Of a DNA stretch of 41,696 bases, positions 1 to 7,613 are shown piece after piece. Numbering within the stretch: position 1 is the stretch's first letter; each line of letters begins with the position of its first letter. Location: positions 1 to 41,696 of the forward strand of contig DATJVP010000181.1 in NCBI GenBank assembly GCA_035581425.1. The letters are read 5' to 3'. The notes under the pieces were generated by a model. It saw only the letters and a program-made list of their open reading frames with translations, had not been told where the DNA came from and ran no database searches. Source of the stretch: DASZHJ01 sp035581425. Lineage in GTDB: Bacteria; Pseudomonadota; Alphaproteobacteria; ATCC43930; CGMCC-115725. Both the position numbers and the translations under genes were made by a program.

Positions 1-608
1 ATCCCCGAGGCCGCGAGCGTCTTGATCGGTCCCGCCGAGATCGCGTTGACGCGGATGTTCTGCCCCCCGAGGTCGGCGGCGAGATAGCGCACGCTCGCTT
101 CGAGCGCGGCCTTGGCGACGCCCATCACGTTGTAGTGCGGCATCACGCGCTCGGCGCCGTAATAGGTCAGTGTGAGAAGGCTTCCGCCATTCGTCATGAA
201 CGGCGCCGCGCGCCGGCAGATGTCGGTGAAGGAGTAGCAGGAGATATCGAGGGTGCGGAGAAAATTGGCGCGGGTGGTGTCGACGTATTTGCCCTTTAGC
301 TCCTCCTTGTCGGAGAAGGCGATCGCGTGCGCCAGGAAGTCGAGCCCGCCCCAACGATCCGCGATGGCTCCGAAGACGGACGCGACGCTCGTCTCGCTCG
401 TGACGTCGCAATCGACGACGAAGTGACTTCCGAGACTTGCCGCGAGCGGGCGGACACGCTTTTCCAGCGCTTCGCCTTGGAAGGTGAATCCGACCTCCGC
501 GCCCTGCGCATGTACCGCTTTGGCAATCCCCCAGGCCAGCGAGCGATCGTTGGCGACGCCCATGATGAGGCCTTTTTTCCCCGCCATCAGCGGCTTGGCG
601 TCGGTCAT
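1..608 (-). CDS. fabI: Enoyl-[acyl-carrier-protein] reductase [NADH] FabI, C-terminus cut by window edge
   Basis: FabI performs the last reduction of each fatty-acid elongation cycle, reducing trans-2-enoyl-ACP with NADH in the cytoplasm. The start codon is the ATG complementary to 606-608. The protein opens MTDAKPLMAGKKGLIMGVAN, the atypical SDR nucleotide-binding start typical of FabI, followed by NDRSLAWGIA. The catalytic segment reads YYGAERVMPHYNVMGVAK, containing the Tyr-x6-Lys pair that separates FabI from ordinary SDRs (YxxxK). The last residues seen are RVNAISAGPIKTLAASG, a conserved FabI stretch that normally precedes about 60 more residues. About 202 codons are inside the window, so roughly a quarter is missing beyond position 1. 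It is divergent from the glycosyltransferase at 750. Family assignment is secure. InhA/FabI-like paralogues of the same fold are the only realistic alternative. Confidence 0.93.
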   Translation of the reverse strand, partial: MTDAKPLMAGKKGLIMGVANDRSLAWGIAKAVHAQGAEVGFTFQGEALEKRVRPLAASLGSHFVVDCDVTSETSVASVFGAIADRWGGLDFLAHAIAFSDKEELKGKYVDTTRANFLRTLDISCYSFTDICRRAAPFMTNGGSLLTLTYYGAERVMPHYNVMGVAKAALEASVRYLAADLGGQNIRVNAISAGPIKTLAASG

Positions 609-749
609 GCTGTGCCAGCTCCCTACATCCGAAATCGATTGCTTCCCAAGGGCGCGGCATCCTACACGAAAGGCCGTGCGGGTGAAACGCGGGGCCGCTC
701 GCGCTCAGCCTCCGCCGCTCTCAACGCGGCTTCGACCAAGGGCGGATAG

Positions 750-1952
750 ATGCGACGGCTCTACGTCATTCATCACGGCCTCGAGAACCGCCGCTCGCAT
801 TTCTACGGCGAGGGATTGGGCTGGATCGCGGCCTGTCGTGAGCGCGGGATCGAGTTCAGGCTCTACGTGCATCGGCGGGCAACGCCCGACATCATCGAGC
901 AGCTCCGCGCCCACGGATCGTTCCGGCACCGCGCGGGCACCGCCTCGATCGCGCGTCTCAAGGGCGAGAGCAGCGCGGACCACGCGGTGATGGAGCGTTG
1001 GTTCGCCGAGGATTGCGCTGCGCTCGAGGCGGAGGGGGTCGGCCAAGACGACGTCATCGTCGTCACCTTCGCCTCGGAGATCGAGGTCATGGGGATGGCG
1101 CTTTGGCTCGCGCAAATGCCGCGGGAGCAGCGACCCCGGCTCGCCTTCATCTTTCATCGCGAGCCTTGCCTCAATCTGGTGATGCAAGAGGACCGCGCGG
1201 GCGTCAACGCGGATTTCTCCGACTTCATGGCCGCGGTCGCGGAGCTCAAGTCCGTCATCTCTCCGGAGCGCATGAGCTTCCTTGCGACGACCCCGCATCT
1301 TGCGGGCCTGCTGCGCTTGGTCGCCCAGCACCCCTGTGCGCAGGCGCCGCATCCGAGCATCTATCTCGCCGAGGACGTGCTCGCGGCGGAACCGGAGCCG
1401 CGGGTGCATGTCCGCGCGCCGGGCCAACTCCGGCTGGAGAAAGGCAGCGCAATCCTGGCGGAGGTTCTCTTGCGCTTTGCCGAGGCGCGGCCGGGAAGGG
1501 CGCTCTCGGTGCAGGCGAACGATCAGGCAGATGCGAGCGAGATGGCGCAACAGCTCAGCGCCTGCAAATCCCCCTTCTCGGTCTATTACGGCCAATTGAG
1601 CCACGCGCAATACCAACGCCGCGTCGTCGCGAGCGACATCGTGCTGCTCCCCTACGATTGGCGGCGCTACCCGCTGCGTGGCTCCGGCGTCTTCTCCGAG
1701 GCGGTGGGCTTCGGCGTCCCCACGGTGGTTCCCGACCGCACCTGGATGGCGGATAACCTGCGCGCGGGCCTAGGCGCCGGCACGATCTTCGAGGAGCAAT
1801 CGGTCGCCTCCATCCTGAAGGCGCTCCTGCATGCGAGCGACGATCTTACGGCGCTCCGCGAGCGCGCCCGCGGCACCATGCAGCAATGGCGGCGCAAGCA
1901 CTCGATCGCTGCCTTGCTCGAGGCAGTGCTGCGCTCGCCCGCGAAGGCTTGA
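750..1952 (+). CDS. Glycosyltransferase, GT4-like (family 1)
   Basis: A 400-residue protein with the two-lobed GT-B layout. The N-terminal lobe (about 1-200) begins MRRLYVIHHGLENRRSHFYGE. The C-terminal lobe carries a GT4-like donor-binding stretch, FSEAVGFGVPTVVP at about 315-328, in which a Glu normally contacts the nucleotide sugar. This argues for transfer of a sugar from an NDP-sugar to an unknown acceptor in the cytoplasm. There is no signal peptide or membrane span. The ATG has a purine-rich AAGGGCGGA a few bases upstream. The gene is alone on its strand apart from the VOC gene 37 bp downstream. No polysaccharide or LPS cluster surrounds it, so the acceptor cannot be guessed. The N-terminal lobe is divergent and I cannot assign a subfamily. 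Confidence 0.7.
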   Translation: MRRLYVIHHGLENRRSHFYGEGLGWIAACRERGIEFRLYVHRRATPDIIEQLRAHGSFRHRAGTASIARLKGESSADHAVMERWFAEDCAALEAEGVGQDDVIVVTFASEIEVMGMALWLAQMPREQRPRLAFIFHREPCLNLVMQEDRAGVNADFSDFMAAVAELKSVISPERMSFLATTPHLAGLLRLVAQHPCAQAPHPSIYLAEDVLAAEPEPRVHVRAPGQLRLEKGSAILAEVLLRFAEARPGRALSVQANDQADASEMAQQLSACKSPFSVYYGQLSHAQYQRRVVASDIVLLPYDWRRYPLRGSGVFSEAVGFGVPTVVPDRTWMADNLRAGLGAGTIFEEQSVASILKALLHASDDLTALRERARGTMQQWRRKHSIAALLEAVLRSPAKA

Positions 1953-1989
1953 GCCTGTAGGATCGCCCTCTCAGCGCGGAGCATTGCTC

Positions 1990-2370
1990 ATGCTGCGGCC
2001 GAAAGCACTCGATCACGTGGGCCTCGTCGTGACCGACATGGATCGAAGTCTGCGCTTCTATGAGGCGCTTGGGCTTGAGCTGCTGCGCCGAAAGGGACCC
2101 GACGCCAAGGGCGTCAGCACCGCCGTCCTGCGGGCCGGCGGCCAGGAGATAAACGTCTTCTCCGATCCCGCCTTCGTAGCGGCGGGGAAGGGCGAGCGCA
2201 TCCACCATTTCTGCTTTGCGATGGATGCGGCGGACATCGCCGAACTCCTCGCGGCGCTTCGGCAGGCGGGGATCGAAATCGCAAAGGGCCCGATCGAGCG
2301 TCGCGATGGCACCTCGCTCTTCGTCAGCGATCCCGATGGGATCCGCGTCGAGCTCAGCGTCAAGCGTTGA
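1990..2370 (+). CDS. VOC family (glyoxalase/bleomycin resistance-like) protein
   Basis: A 126-residue single vicinal-oxygen-chelate protein with two beta-alpha-beta-beta-beta units. The opening LRPKALDHVGLVVTDMDRSLRFYEALGLELL is the standard VOC start. Putative metal ligands are His9, His72 or His73 in RIHHFCF, and Glu121 in the closing DPDGIRVEL. Such proteins include glyoxalase I, extradiol dioxygenases and antibiotic-binding proteins. The length and the virulence-protein-like sequence match the many uncharacterised small VOC enzymes. The ATG at 1990 is preferred to an upstream in-frame start because GGAG lies about 8 bp before it and the VOC domain begins there. It probably shares a transcript with the glycosyltransferase. 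The substrate is unknown. Confidence 0.82.
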   Translation: MLRPKALDHVGLVVTDMDRSLRFYEALGLELLRRKGPDAKGVSTAVLRAGGQEINVFSDPAFVAAGKGERIHHFCFAMDAADIAELLAALRQAGIEIAKGPIERRDGTSLFVSDPDGIRVELSVKR

Positions 2371-2388
2371 GACGAACTTGCGCGATCT

Positions 2389-3282
2389 CTAGCTCAGCTT
2401 ACCCCGGACGTCGTAGGGGTGCCGCGGCCCCCAGCCCTCCAGGAACTTTGCGAGCTCGGCGTCCGGCGCGTCCGGGAGCACCACGCGAAGCTTCACGTAT
2501 TGGTCGCCTGCGACCCCGTCGCGTCCCGCGGTGATGCCCTTGCCCTTGAGGCGAAGCATGGTGCCGCTATTGGCGCCGCGCGGGATTTTGAGCGCTACGG
2601 GCCCGTGGATCGTCGGGACATTGATGGTGGCGCCGAGGACCGCCTCCGGCAGCGTCACGGGGACGTCGATGTGGATGTCGCGGCCCTTGCGCTCGAAGCT
2701 CGCGTGCGGCTCGACCTCGACCTCGATGTAGGCGTCGCCCTCGCCGCCTTCGGTGTTGCCCGCCTCGCCCTGACCCTTGAGGCGCAGCGTCTGGCCGCTC
2801 TCGATACCCGCGGGTATCGCGAGATCGAGGCTACGGCCATCCGGGAGCGTGATGCGCTTCTTGCCGCCGAGCGCGGCATCGAGGAAGGAAATGCGGAGCC
2901 GGTGGTGCGTGTCCGCGCCGCGCCGGCGGAACGGGCCGCCACCGCCAAAGCCGCGGCCCAATATTTCCGAGAGAATGTCCTCGACCGAGAAGCCCTCGGG
3001 CGCGCCCGCGCTTCGGCTGCGCTGTCCCCGCGAATGTGCAAATCCCCGCGGCGCCGTCTCGTTGCCTGCGGCGTCGATCTCGCCGCGGTCAAAGCGCGCG
3101 CGCTTCTCGGGGTCGGCGAGAAGCTCGTAGGCCGCCGTCACCTCCTTGAACTGCTGCTCCGTCGCCTTGTTTCCGGGATTGAGGTCGGGATGCAGCTTCT
3201 TGGCGAGGCGCCGATAGGTCTTCTTCAATTCGTCGGGCGTCGCGGACCGCGCGACGCCGAGCACGCTATAGGGATCCTTCAT
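2389..3282 (-). CDS. DnaJ-class co-chaperone, CbpA-like (J domain plus C-terminal substrate domains, no zinc finger)
   Basis: A 297-residue Hsp40. Residues 1-65 are a J domain with the invariant HPD at 31-33 (AKKLHPDLNPG), which stimulates DnaK ATP hydrolysis. A Gly/Arg/Phe-rich linker follows at about 75-120 (GRGFGGGGPFRRRG). Residues 125-290 are the two DnaJ C-terminal beta domains (LDLAIPAGIESGQTLRLKGQGE, VPVTLPEAVLGATINVPT). The CxxCxGxG zinc-finger repeats of true DnaJ are absent, so this is the class II/CbpA type. It lies 75 bp downstream of the glycine-zipper lipoprotein gene on the same strand, and the two could be co-transcribed. Canonical dnaJ is expected next to dnaK elsewhere in the genome. 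Confidence 0.9.
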   Translation of the reverse strand: MKDPYSVLGVARSATPDELKKTYRRLAKKLHPDLNPGNKATEQQFKEVTAAYELLADPEKRARFDRGEIDAAGNETAPRGFAHSRGQRSRSAGAPEGFSVEDILSEILGRGFGGGGPFRRRGADTHHRLRISFLDAALGGKKRITLPDGRSLDLAIPAGIESGQTLRLKGQGEAGNTEGGEGDAYIEVEVEPHASFERKGRDIHIDVPVTLPEAVLGATINVPTIHGPVALKIPRGANSGTMLRLKGKGITAGRDGVAGDQYVKLRVVLPDAPDAELAKFLEGWGPRHPYDVRGKLS

Positions 3283-3356
3283 GGCGGCAAGACTTTGACG
3301 TGCGAAGCGGCCGGCGGCAAGACGCCACCAGCCGCTTCACGTGGCCGGCGCCACCC

Positions 3357-3827
3357 TCACTGCGGAGGTGGCGGCGGGTAAGGATAGTTCGGCGGCGGCG
3401 AGAAGCCCGGAACCTGGTTGCCGCGGGAATACATGCATTGCGAATACGCAATGTCGTATTGCTGCTGCATGCTCATGCCGGCATAGGCTGACTGGTTCGA
3501 GCCATAGAGCGTACCGGCGGCCGCTCCGGAAGCCGCGCCGATCGCGGCGCCGCGCCCACCGCCGATCGCAGCGCCGAGGCCGGCGCCCAAAAGTGTGCCC
3601 ACCGCCGCGCTGCCGAGCTGCTGGTTGTTGAGCTGTTGCTGCGCATTCGGTCCGCCGATCGCATTGTAGGCGTAGTTGCGGCAGAGACCGTCGTCCTGCT
3701 GGAACACTTCCATGGGCTTGCCCGGCGCGGGCATTACCGCGACCGTCGGCGCCATGGGCGCGGGCGTACAGGCACTCGCCGCGAAAAGCGCAGCGCAAGC
3801 CACAATCGTCGCTTTCAGCGATTTCAC
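3357..3827 (-). CDS. Glycine-zipper outer-membrane-type lipoprotein
   Basis: A 156-residue lipoprotein. The chosen start is the GTG complementary to 3825-3827, because GGAGGG sits about 7 bp upstream and the protein then begins directly with a lipoprotein signal peptide (KSLKATIVACAALFAASAC) ending in a lipobox Ala-Ser-Ala-Cys near residue 20. The mature protein has a QQLNNQQLGSAAVG segment, then a glycine-zipper hairpin (LLGAGLGAAIGGGRGAAIGAASGAAAGTLYG) of the 2TM/OmpA-associated kind. The C-terminus is Pro/Tyr-rich (PPPNYPYPPPPPQ). Two cysteines (in GLCRNYAYN and SQCMYSRG) could form a disulfide. Family knowledge suggests an envelope-structure or stress role, but the specific function is unknown. 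It is transcribed after the Gly/Tyr-rich secreted protein with a 28-bp gap. Confidence 0.85.
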   Translation of the reverse strand: MKSLKATIVACAALFAASACTPAPMAPTVAVMPAPGKPMEVFQQDDGLCRNYAYNAIGGPNAQQQLNNQQLGSAAVGTLLGAGLGAAIGGGRGAAIGAASGAAAGTLYGSNQSAYAGMSMQQQYDIAYSQCMYSRGNQVPGFSPPPNYPYPPPPPQ

Positions 3828-3855
3828 TGTGTTCCCTCCGTTTCGTTTGTTGACG

Positions 3856-4470
3856 TCAGCCGTGCCCTTGGCCCTGCGGGTTCGCCGGCACTTCCTGCCA
3901 GCCGCCTGGGCATGAGGAGACATAGGGGTAATAACCCTGCGGGGCGTCGCAGTGATACCAATACTGTGGGGGCGGTGCCATCGCCTGCTGGTCTACGCCA
4001 GGCTGTCCTTGTGGCGCCGCGCCGACCTGGCCCGGTGCTCCGGGGTAGGGGGCGCCGCCCGGACCCGGGTAAGGGGCGCCAGCGGGATAGGGATAGGGCG
4101 CCGGATAGGGGTAAGGATAGGGGTATCCGTAGGCATAGGGGTATCCGTAGGCGAAGGGGTATGGATAGAAGGGTCCGGGATACCAGACCGCCGCCGCGCC
4201 CCAGCCCCACCACCAGCCGGCATGGCCGTTGTTATAGCCGTAATGCCAGTTTCCGTGTCCGCCCCAACCGCCCCCGGGATGGCCGCCCCAACCGCCGCCG
4301 GGGTGCCCGCCGGAGCCGCCGCCCCAACCGCCACCACCACCGCCACCGCCCCAACCGCCGCCACCACCGCCACCACCACCGTGATGGCCCTGCGCCTGCG
4401 CTAAGGGGGAAGTCACGGCAAACAGCACCGCAACGCCCACAACAATGAGGAACCTTTTCCAAGTGATCAT
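3856..4470 (-). CDS. Secreted Gly-rich/Tyr-Pro-rich low-complexity protein
   Basis: A 204-residue exported protein. Residues 1-26 form a signal peptide ending ...SPLAQAQ. Then comes an almost pure Gly/Trp tract (GGGGWGGGGGGGGWGGG, HPGGGWGG repeats, about 28-75), a Trp-rich patch (AGWWWGWG), a Tyr-Pro repeat block (PYPFAYGYPYAYGYPYPYPYP, about 100-130) and a C-terminal module WYHCDAPQGYYPYVSSCPGGW with two cysteines. That C-terminal Cys/Tyr module recurs in short periplasmic proteins of proteobacteria whose function is not known to me. The DNA is correspondingly repetitive. The downstream gene is the glycine-zipper lipoprotein, so both may contribute to the envelope. The reading frame is supported by the signal peptide and the intact C-terminal module. 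Confidence 0.8.
   Translation of the reverse strand: MITWKRFLIVVGVAVLFAVTSPLAQAQGHHGGGGGGGGGWGGGGGGGGWGGGSGGHPGGGWGGHPGGGWGGHGNWHYGYNNGHAGWWWGWGAAAVWYPGPFYPYPFAYGYPYAYGYPYPYPYPAPYPYPAGAPYPGPGGAPYPGAPGQVGAAPQGQPGVDQQAMAPPPQYWYHCDAPQGYYPYVSSCPGGWQEVPANPQGQGHG
4120..4160. repeat. 18-bp tandem repeat inside the Gly/Tyr-rich gene
   Basis: Two near-identical 18-bp units (GGGTATCCGTAGGCATAG, then GGGTATCCGTAGGCGAAG) lie back to back and are flanked by degenerate GGGTA copies from about 4085 to 4170. They encode the Tyr-Pro-Tyr-Ala-Tyr-Gly block on the minus strand. The unit is a multiple of three, so copy-number change would lengthen or shorten the protein without a frameshift. Confidence 0.75.
4258..4382. 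repeat. CCACC/CCCCAACCGCC low-complexity repeat encoding poly-Gly/Trp
   Basis: A run of imperfect units based on CCGCCCCAACCGCC and CCACCACCACC encodes, on the minus strand, the GGGWGG tract of the secreted protein. The units keep the reading frame. It is prone to slippage and to assembly error. Confidence 0.7.
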
Positions 4471-4696
4471 GTCACAAGCGCTCCCGATCGACGGCCGTCC
4501 AATCCGGCCCTGCGGCGCCGCTCCGGGATGCCCGGGCGGCCGAACTCCTATCCTGCCAGGCGCCCGCCGACCCGCGACGGACGCTATGCCGCCCCATTGA
4601 GATAGGGAGCAACTCCGCCCTACGTAACCGCTGGGATGAAAAAAACTTTTCCCGGGTCTATGGTGGCGCCCTTGCCAGGAGGAGAACGAGGCAGAC

Positions 4697-5287
4697 GTGA
4701 GCGATATTCCCTATCAAGAACCTTTCCAGGAGTTCGAGCGCTTGTTCGCGGAGGCGCGGGCAAAGGAGCCGCGTGACGCCAATGCCATGACGCTAGCCTC
4801 GACCACTCGCGACGGCTTTCCGTCCGTTCGAGTCGTCCTGCTCAAGGGAGTTGACGAGCGCGGCTTCACCTTCTTCACGAACTTCGAGAGCCGCAAGGGT
4901 AGGGAGCTCACTGCGAACCCCCGCGCGGCACTCTGCTTTCACTGGAAATCGCTGCTGCGTCAGGTACGGATCGAAGGCACGGCGGAGGCTGTGAGCGCGG
5001 CCGATGCCGATGCTTATTTCGCGACTCGTCCTCGTGACAGCCAAATCGGCGCCTGGGCCTCGGACCAGTCGCGCCCCGTCGCTAACCGCGAAGTGCTGGA
5101 GCGTCGCGTCGCCGAGGCGAACGCGCGCTACGATGGCAAGAGCGTGCCACGGCCGCCCTACTGGTCCGGTTTCCGGATCGTCCCGACAGCGATCGAGTTC
5201 TGGCAGGATCGGCCGTTCCGCCTGCACGACCGGATCCTCTATCGCCGCGCGGGCGACGGATGGGTAAAGGAGCGCCTCTTCCCATGA
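4697..5287 (+). CDS. pdxH: Pyridoxamine/pyridoxine 5'-phosphate oxidase
   Basis: PdxH oxidises pyridoxine or pyridoxamine 5'-phosphate to pyridoxal 5'-phosphate using FMN and O2, the last step of vitamin B6 synthesis and salvage. The 196-residue protein matches the short form of the family. The FMN-binding core reads RVVLLKGVDERGFTFFTNFESRKGRELTANP. The conserved PRDSQIGAWASDQS motif is present, followed by PPYWSGFRIVPTAIEFWQDRPFRLHDRILYRR with the Arg/His substrate residues. It ends in the family's RL-x-P terminus (ERLFP). The start is a GTG with GAGG 5 bp upstream; the next upstream ATG (4660) is out of frame. The stop overlaps the ATG of the metal exporter (ATGA), so the two are translationally coupled. 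Confidence 0.95.
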   Translation: MSDIPYQEPFQEFERLFAEARAKEPRDANAMTLASTTRDGFPSVRVVLLKGVDERGFTFFTNFESRKGRELTANPRAALCFHWKSLLRQVRIEGTAEAVSAADADAYFATRPRDSQIGAWASDQSRPVANREVLERRVAEANARYDGKSVPRPPYWSGFRIVPTAIEFWQDRPFRLHDRILYRRAGDGWVKERLFP

Positions 5288-6225
5288 CCGCGATCGGCGA
5301 GGCGCGCTCGTTTGCGGAGGCGGCGCGCCTGATGAAGCGTGCGACCTATGCCTCGGTTATGGTCGCCGCGGCGATGATCGCGATCAAGCTCGGTGCATGG
5401 ATCTTGACCGACAGCGTCAGCATGCTCTCGAGCCTCCTCGACTCCTTGCTTGATGCCGCGGCCTCGGTGCTCAACCTGATTGCGGTGAGGCAAGCGGTAA
5501 CCCCCGCGGATCGCGAGCATCGCTTCGGGCATGGCAAGGCCGAGCCGCTTGCCGGACTAGGCCAGGCCGCCTTCATCGGAGGCTCCGCCGTCTTCCTCTT
5601 CATCGAGGCTGCGCGCCATCTCGTCCGGCCGGCGCCGACCCTCAACACCGAGCTTGGCATCGGGGTGATGGGTCTTGCGATCGTGCTGACGATGGGTCTC
5701 GTGCTCTACCAGCGTTATGTGATCCGGCATACCGGCTCGCTGGTAGTGAGCGCCGACGAGCTCCACTATCGTTCCGACGTGATCCTCAACGCGAGCGTCA
5801 TCGTCTCGCTCGCGGTGTCCGGGTTCCTGGGCTGGCCCTACGCCGATCCACTCTTCGGCATCTTGATCGGGATTTGGATCATCTGGGGTGCCTGGCTCGT
5901 CACCAAGAAGGCGATTGTCCAGCTCATGGACCGGGAGCTGCCGGATGAGCAGCGCGCGCGCATCCGCGAAATCGTGCTCGGGCATCCCGAAGTCGCAGCC
6001 GTGCACGAACTCCGCACTCGCGCCGCGGGGCCAATGGCGTTCATCCAGGTGCACATCGAGATGGACGGGAACATGTCGCTAGCGCAAGCCCACCGCGTCT
6101 CCGACGAGGTCGAGGCAGCGCTCTTGCAGGCGTTCCCGCGCGCCGAGGTCATCATTCACCAGGACCCCGCGGGTGTGAACGAGGGACACCGCGCTTTCCC
6201 CGCCGCCTCAATACACGCTCGCTAG
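5284..6225 (+). CDS. Cation diffusion facilitator (FieF/YiiP-like Zn2+/Fe2+ exporter)
   Basis: A 313-residue inner-membrane metal/proton antiporter with six predicted helices and a cytoplasmic C-terminal ferredoxin-like domain. The transport-site ligands known in YiiP are visible: Asp-x3-Asp in helix 2 (SLLDSLLDAAAS) and His-x3-Asp in helix 5 (ELHYRSDVILN), a D/D-H/D tetrad usual for Zn/Fe/Cd export. The C-terminal domain carries the conserved LPDEQRARIREIVLGHPEV and HIEMDGNMSLAQAH stretches involved in dimerisation and metal sensing. The start overlaps the pdxH stop as ATGA, which decides it over the upstream in-frame codon. Exact metal specificity cannot be read from sequence. No metalloregulator lies next to it. 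Confidence 0.92.
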   Translation: MTAIGEARSFAEAARLMKRATYASVMVAAAMIAIKLGAWILTDSVSMLSSLLDSLLDAAASVLNLIAVRQAVTPADREHRFGHGKAEPLAGLGQAAFIGGSAVFLFIEAARHLVRPAPTLNTELGIGVMGLAIVLTMGLVLYQRYVIRHTGSLVVSADELHYRSDVILNASVIVSLAVSGFLGWPYADPLFGILIGIWIIWGAWLVTKKAIVQLMDRELPDEQRARIREIVLGHPEVAAVHELRTRAAGPMAFIQVHIEMDGNMSLAQAHRVSDEVEAALLQAFPRAEVIIHQDPAGVNEGHRAFPAASIHAR

Positions 6226-6238
6226 ACCGTCACGGGGG

Positions 6239-6252
6239 TTGACCTAGCTCAA
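6239..6252. promoter_or_regulatory. FNR/FixK-like box upstream of the universal stress protein gene
   Basis: TTGACCTAGCTCAA fits TTGA-N6-TCAA, the symmetric core bound by FNR/FixK/Anr regulators, and differs by one inner base from the common form TTGACCTAGATCAA. Its centre is about 75 bp upstream of the start at 6321. A class II arrangement (site centred near -41.5) would place the transcript start near 6287. Oxygen-limitation control of Usp genes is well known in other proteobacteria, which supports the reading. Confidence 0.55.
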
Positions 6253-6320
6253 TGTTGCAACCGAGCCGCCCCGCCAGGATTGTGTAAAGGCGGCGCCATG
6301 CCGCGAGAGGAGTGAGCACC

Positions 6321-7205
6321 ATGACCTATCGCACGATCTTCGTCGCTGTGAGCGGCGGCTCCGCCAGCCGGGGCGCTCTCGGCCTCTCCTGCCGCCTGGC
6401 GCGGCGCTTCGGCGCCCATGTCGAGGCGCTCCACGTCCGCGCGGACCCGCGCGATGCCGCGGTCGCCTTCGGCGACGGCTTCGGCAGTCCCGTGGTGGGG
6501 GAGCTCATGGAGCGGACGGCACAGGAGGTCGCGGAGACCGCGACGCGCGCGAAGCAGCAATTCGACAAGGTGATTGCGGAGCAAGGGCTCAAGCTCGAGC
6601 TCGAGCCCCCGGTACCGAAGCCGGGGGAGACCGCGGCCCCTGCGCCGAGCGCTGCTTGGCGCGAGGCGACCGGCTTTGCCGGCGATCTCGTGCCGCGCCA
6701 AGGTCAGCTCTGCGATCTCGTGGTGCTCGGCCGCTCCGACCGCGTCGTCGACCAGCCGCACAGCGACGTTCTCGAGGATACGGTGATGCGCTGCGGCCGC
6801 CCCGTCCTGCTCGCGCCGGCGGAACCTTCGAGTGAGCTCGGGCAAACGATCGCGATCGCCTGGAACGCGTCGCCGGAGGCTGCGCGCGCGATCGCCGGTG
6901 CGCTACCCCTCCTGCGCCAAGCGAAGGCGGTTCGCGTCATGACCCTCGGCGATACGGATACGGGGGACGGTCTCGCTCTCGTCAAGGCGCTCGCCTGGCG
7001 CGGCGTCGCCGCGACAGCGCGGCACATCCTGGCGGTGCGCGGCGCGGGGCCGGGCGCGCAGCTTCTCGCGGGAGCGCGCGACGACGGTGCCGACATGCTC
7101 GTCATGGGGGGCTATGGCAAGGCACCTTGGCGCGAGATGCTCCTCGGCGGCGCGACGCGGGAGGTCGTGGGCACGAGCCTCCTACCTATCTTGATCGCGC
7201 ATTGA
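6321..7205 (+). CDS. Universal stress protein, tandem UspA domains
   Basis: A 294-residue cytoplasmic protein made of two Usp folds. The first (about 1-150) begins MTYRTIFVAVSGGSASRGALGLSCRLARRFGAHVEALHVR. The second (about 165-294) begins GQTIAIAWNASPEAARAIAGALPLL and ends ADMLVMGGYGKAPWREMLLGGATREVV, which contains the Gly-x2-Gly-x9-Gly-(S/T) nucleotide-binding loop. The ATG at 6321 is preferred over the GTG at 6312 because AGGAG lies 8 bp before it. Family members accumulate under growth arrest, oxidative stress or oxygen limitation. The FNR-like box upstream favours oxygen limitation here. Two short genes follow at gaps of 13 and 8 bp and are probably in the same transcript. Confidence 0.9.
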   Translation: MTYRTIFVAVSGGSASRGALGLSCRLARRFGAHVEALHVRADPRDAAVAFGDGFGSPVVGELMERTAQEVAETATRAKQQFDKVIAEQGLKLELEPPVPKPGETAAPAPSAAWREATGFAGDLVPRQGQLCDLVVLGRSDRVVDQPHSDVLEDTVMRCGRPVLLAPAEPSSELGQTIAIAWNASPEAARAIAGALPLLRQAKAVRVMTLGDTDTGDGLALVKALAWRGVAATARHILAVRGAGPGAQLLAGARDDGADMLVMGGYGKAPWREMLLGGATREVVGTSLLPILIAH

Positions 7206-7218
7206 GGAGGCGAGGGCG

Positions 7219-7605
7219 ATGAGCTGGAAGCGCGTTCGTATCGAGCTCGCCCGCAGCCACGACTTCCCGGAGGGCAGCCACCGTCACGGCTACGAGATGG
7301 TGTTGCCGCTTGCTCCCGACGACCGCGTCGACGAGAAGGCGCTCGGGGCGGCGCCGGAAGTCGCCACCGTCCACCGATTCTGGGAAGGCGAAGGCGATGC
7401 TGTCGGCCGCATCGAGCGGGTGGACGGCGAGTGGTGGATCTCCTACTCCGCGGGAGAGGCCGAGGACGAGCCGCTCCATCGCTTCGCGGCCCACCGTTTC
7501 CGGGAGGGCGAGTATCTGACGGTGCGCGCGCCGGTCGGCGGAGAGCACGCCTTCAAGGTGGTAGCCGTCCGCCCGGCGCCCGGCCTCGCCCAGGGGCCGG
7601 GCTGA
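7219..7605 (+). CDS. Conserved hypothetical protein, 128 aa
   Basis: Not recognised. It is an acidic soluble protein beginning MSWKRVRIELARSHDFPEGSHRHGYEMVLPL. Features include a His-rich GSHRHGYE segment, EGEGDAVGRIERVDGEWWISYS and PLHRFAAHRFREGEYLTVRAP, suggesting a small beta-rich fold. No signal peptide or membrane span is present. It lies 13 bp after the universal stress protein with GGAGG before its ATG, and 8 bp before the SDR, so it is almost certainly transcribed with both. A stress-related role is only an inference from position. Confidence 0.72.
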   Translation: MSWKRVRIELARSHDFPEGSHRHGYEMVLPLAPDDRVDEKALGAAPEVATVHRFWEGEGDAVGRIERVDGEWWISYSAGEAEDEPLHRFAAHRFREGEYLTVRAPVGGEHAFKVVAVRPAPGLAQGPG

Positions 7606-7613
7606 CCCTCGTC

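Noticed and set aside
4258..4382. A repeated pattern that might suggest a CRISPR array
   Set aside because: The units are short, in frame with a secreted Gly/Trp-rich protein, and lack unique spacers; no cas genes are present.
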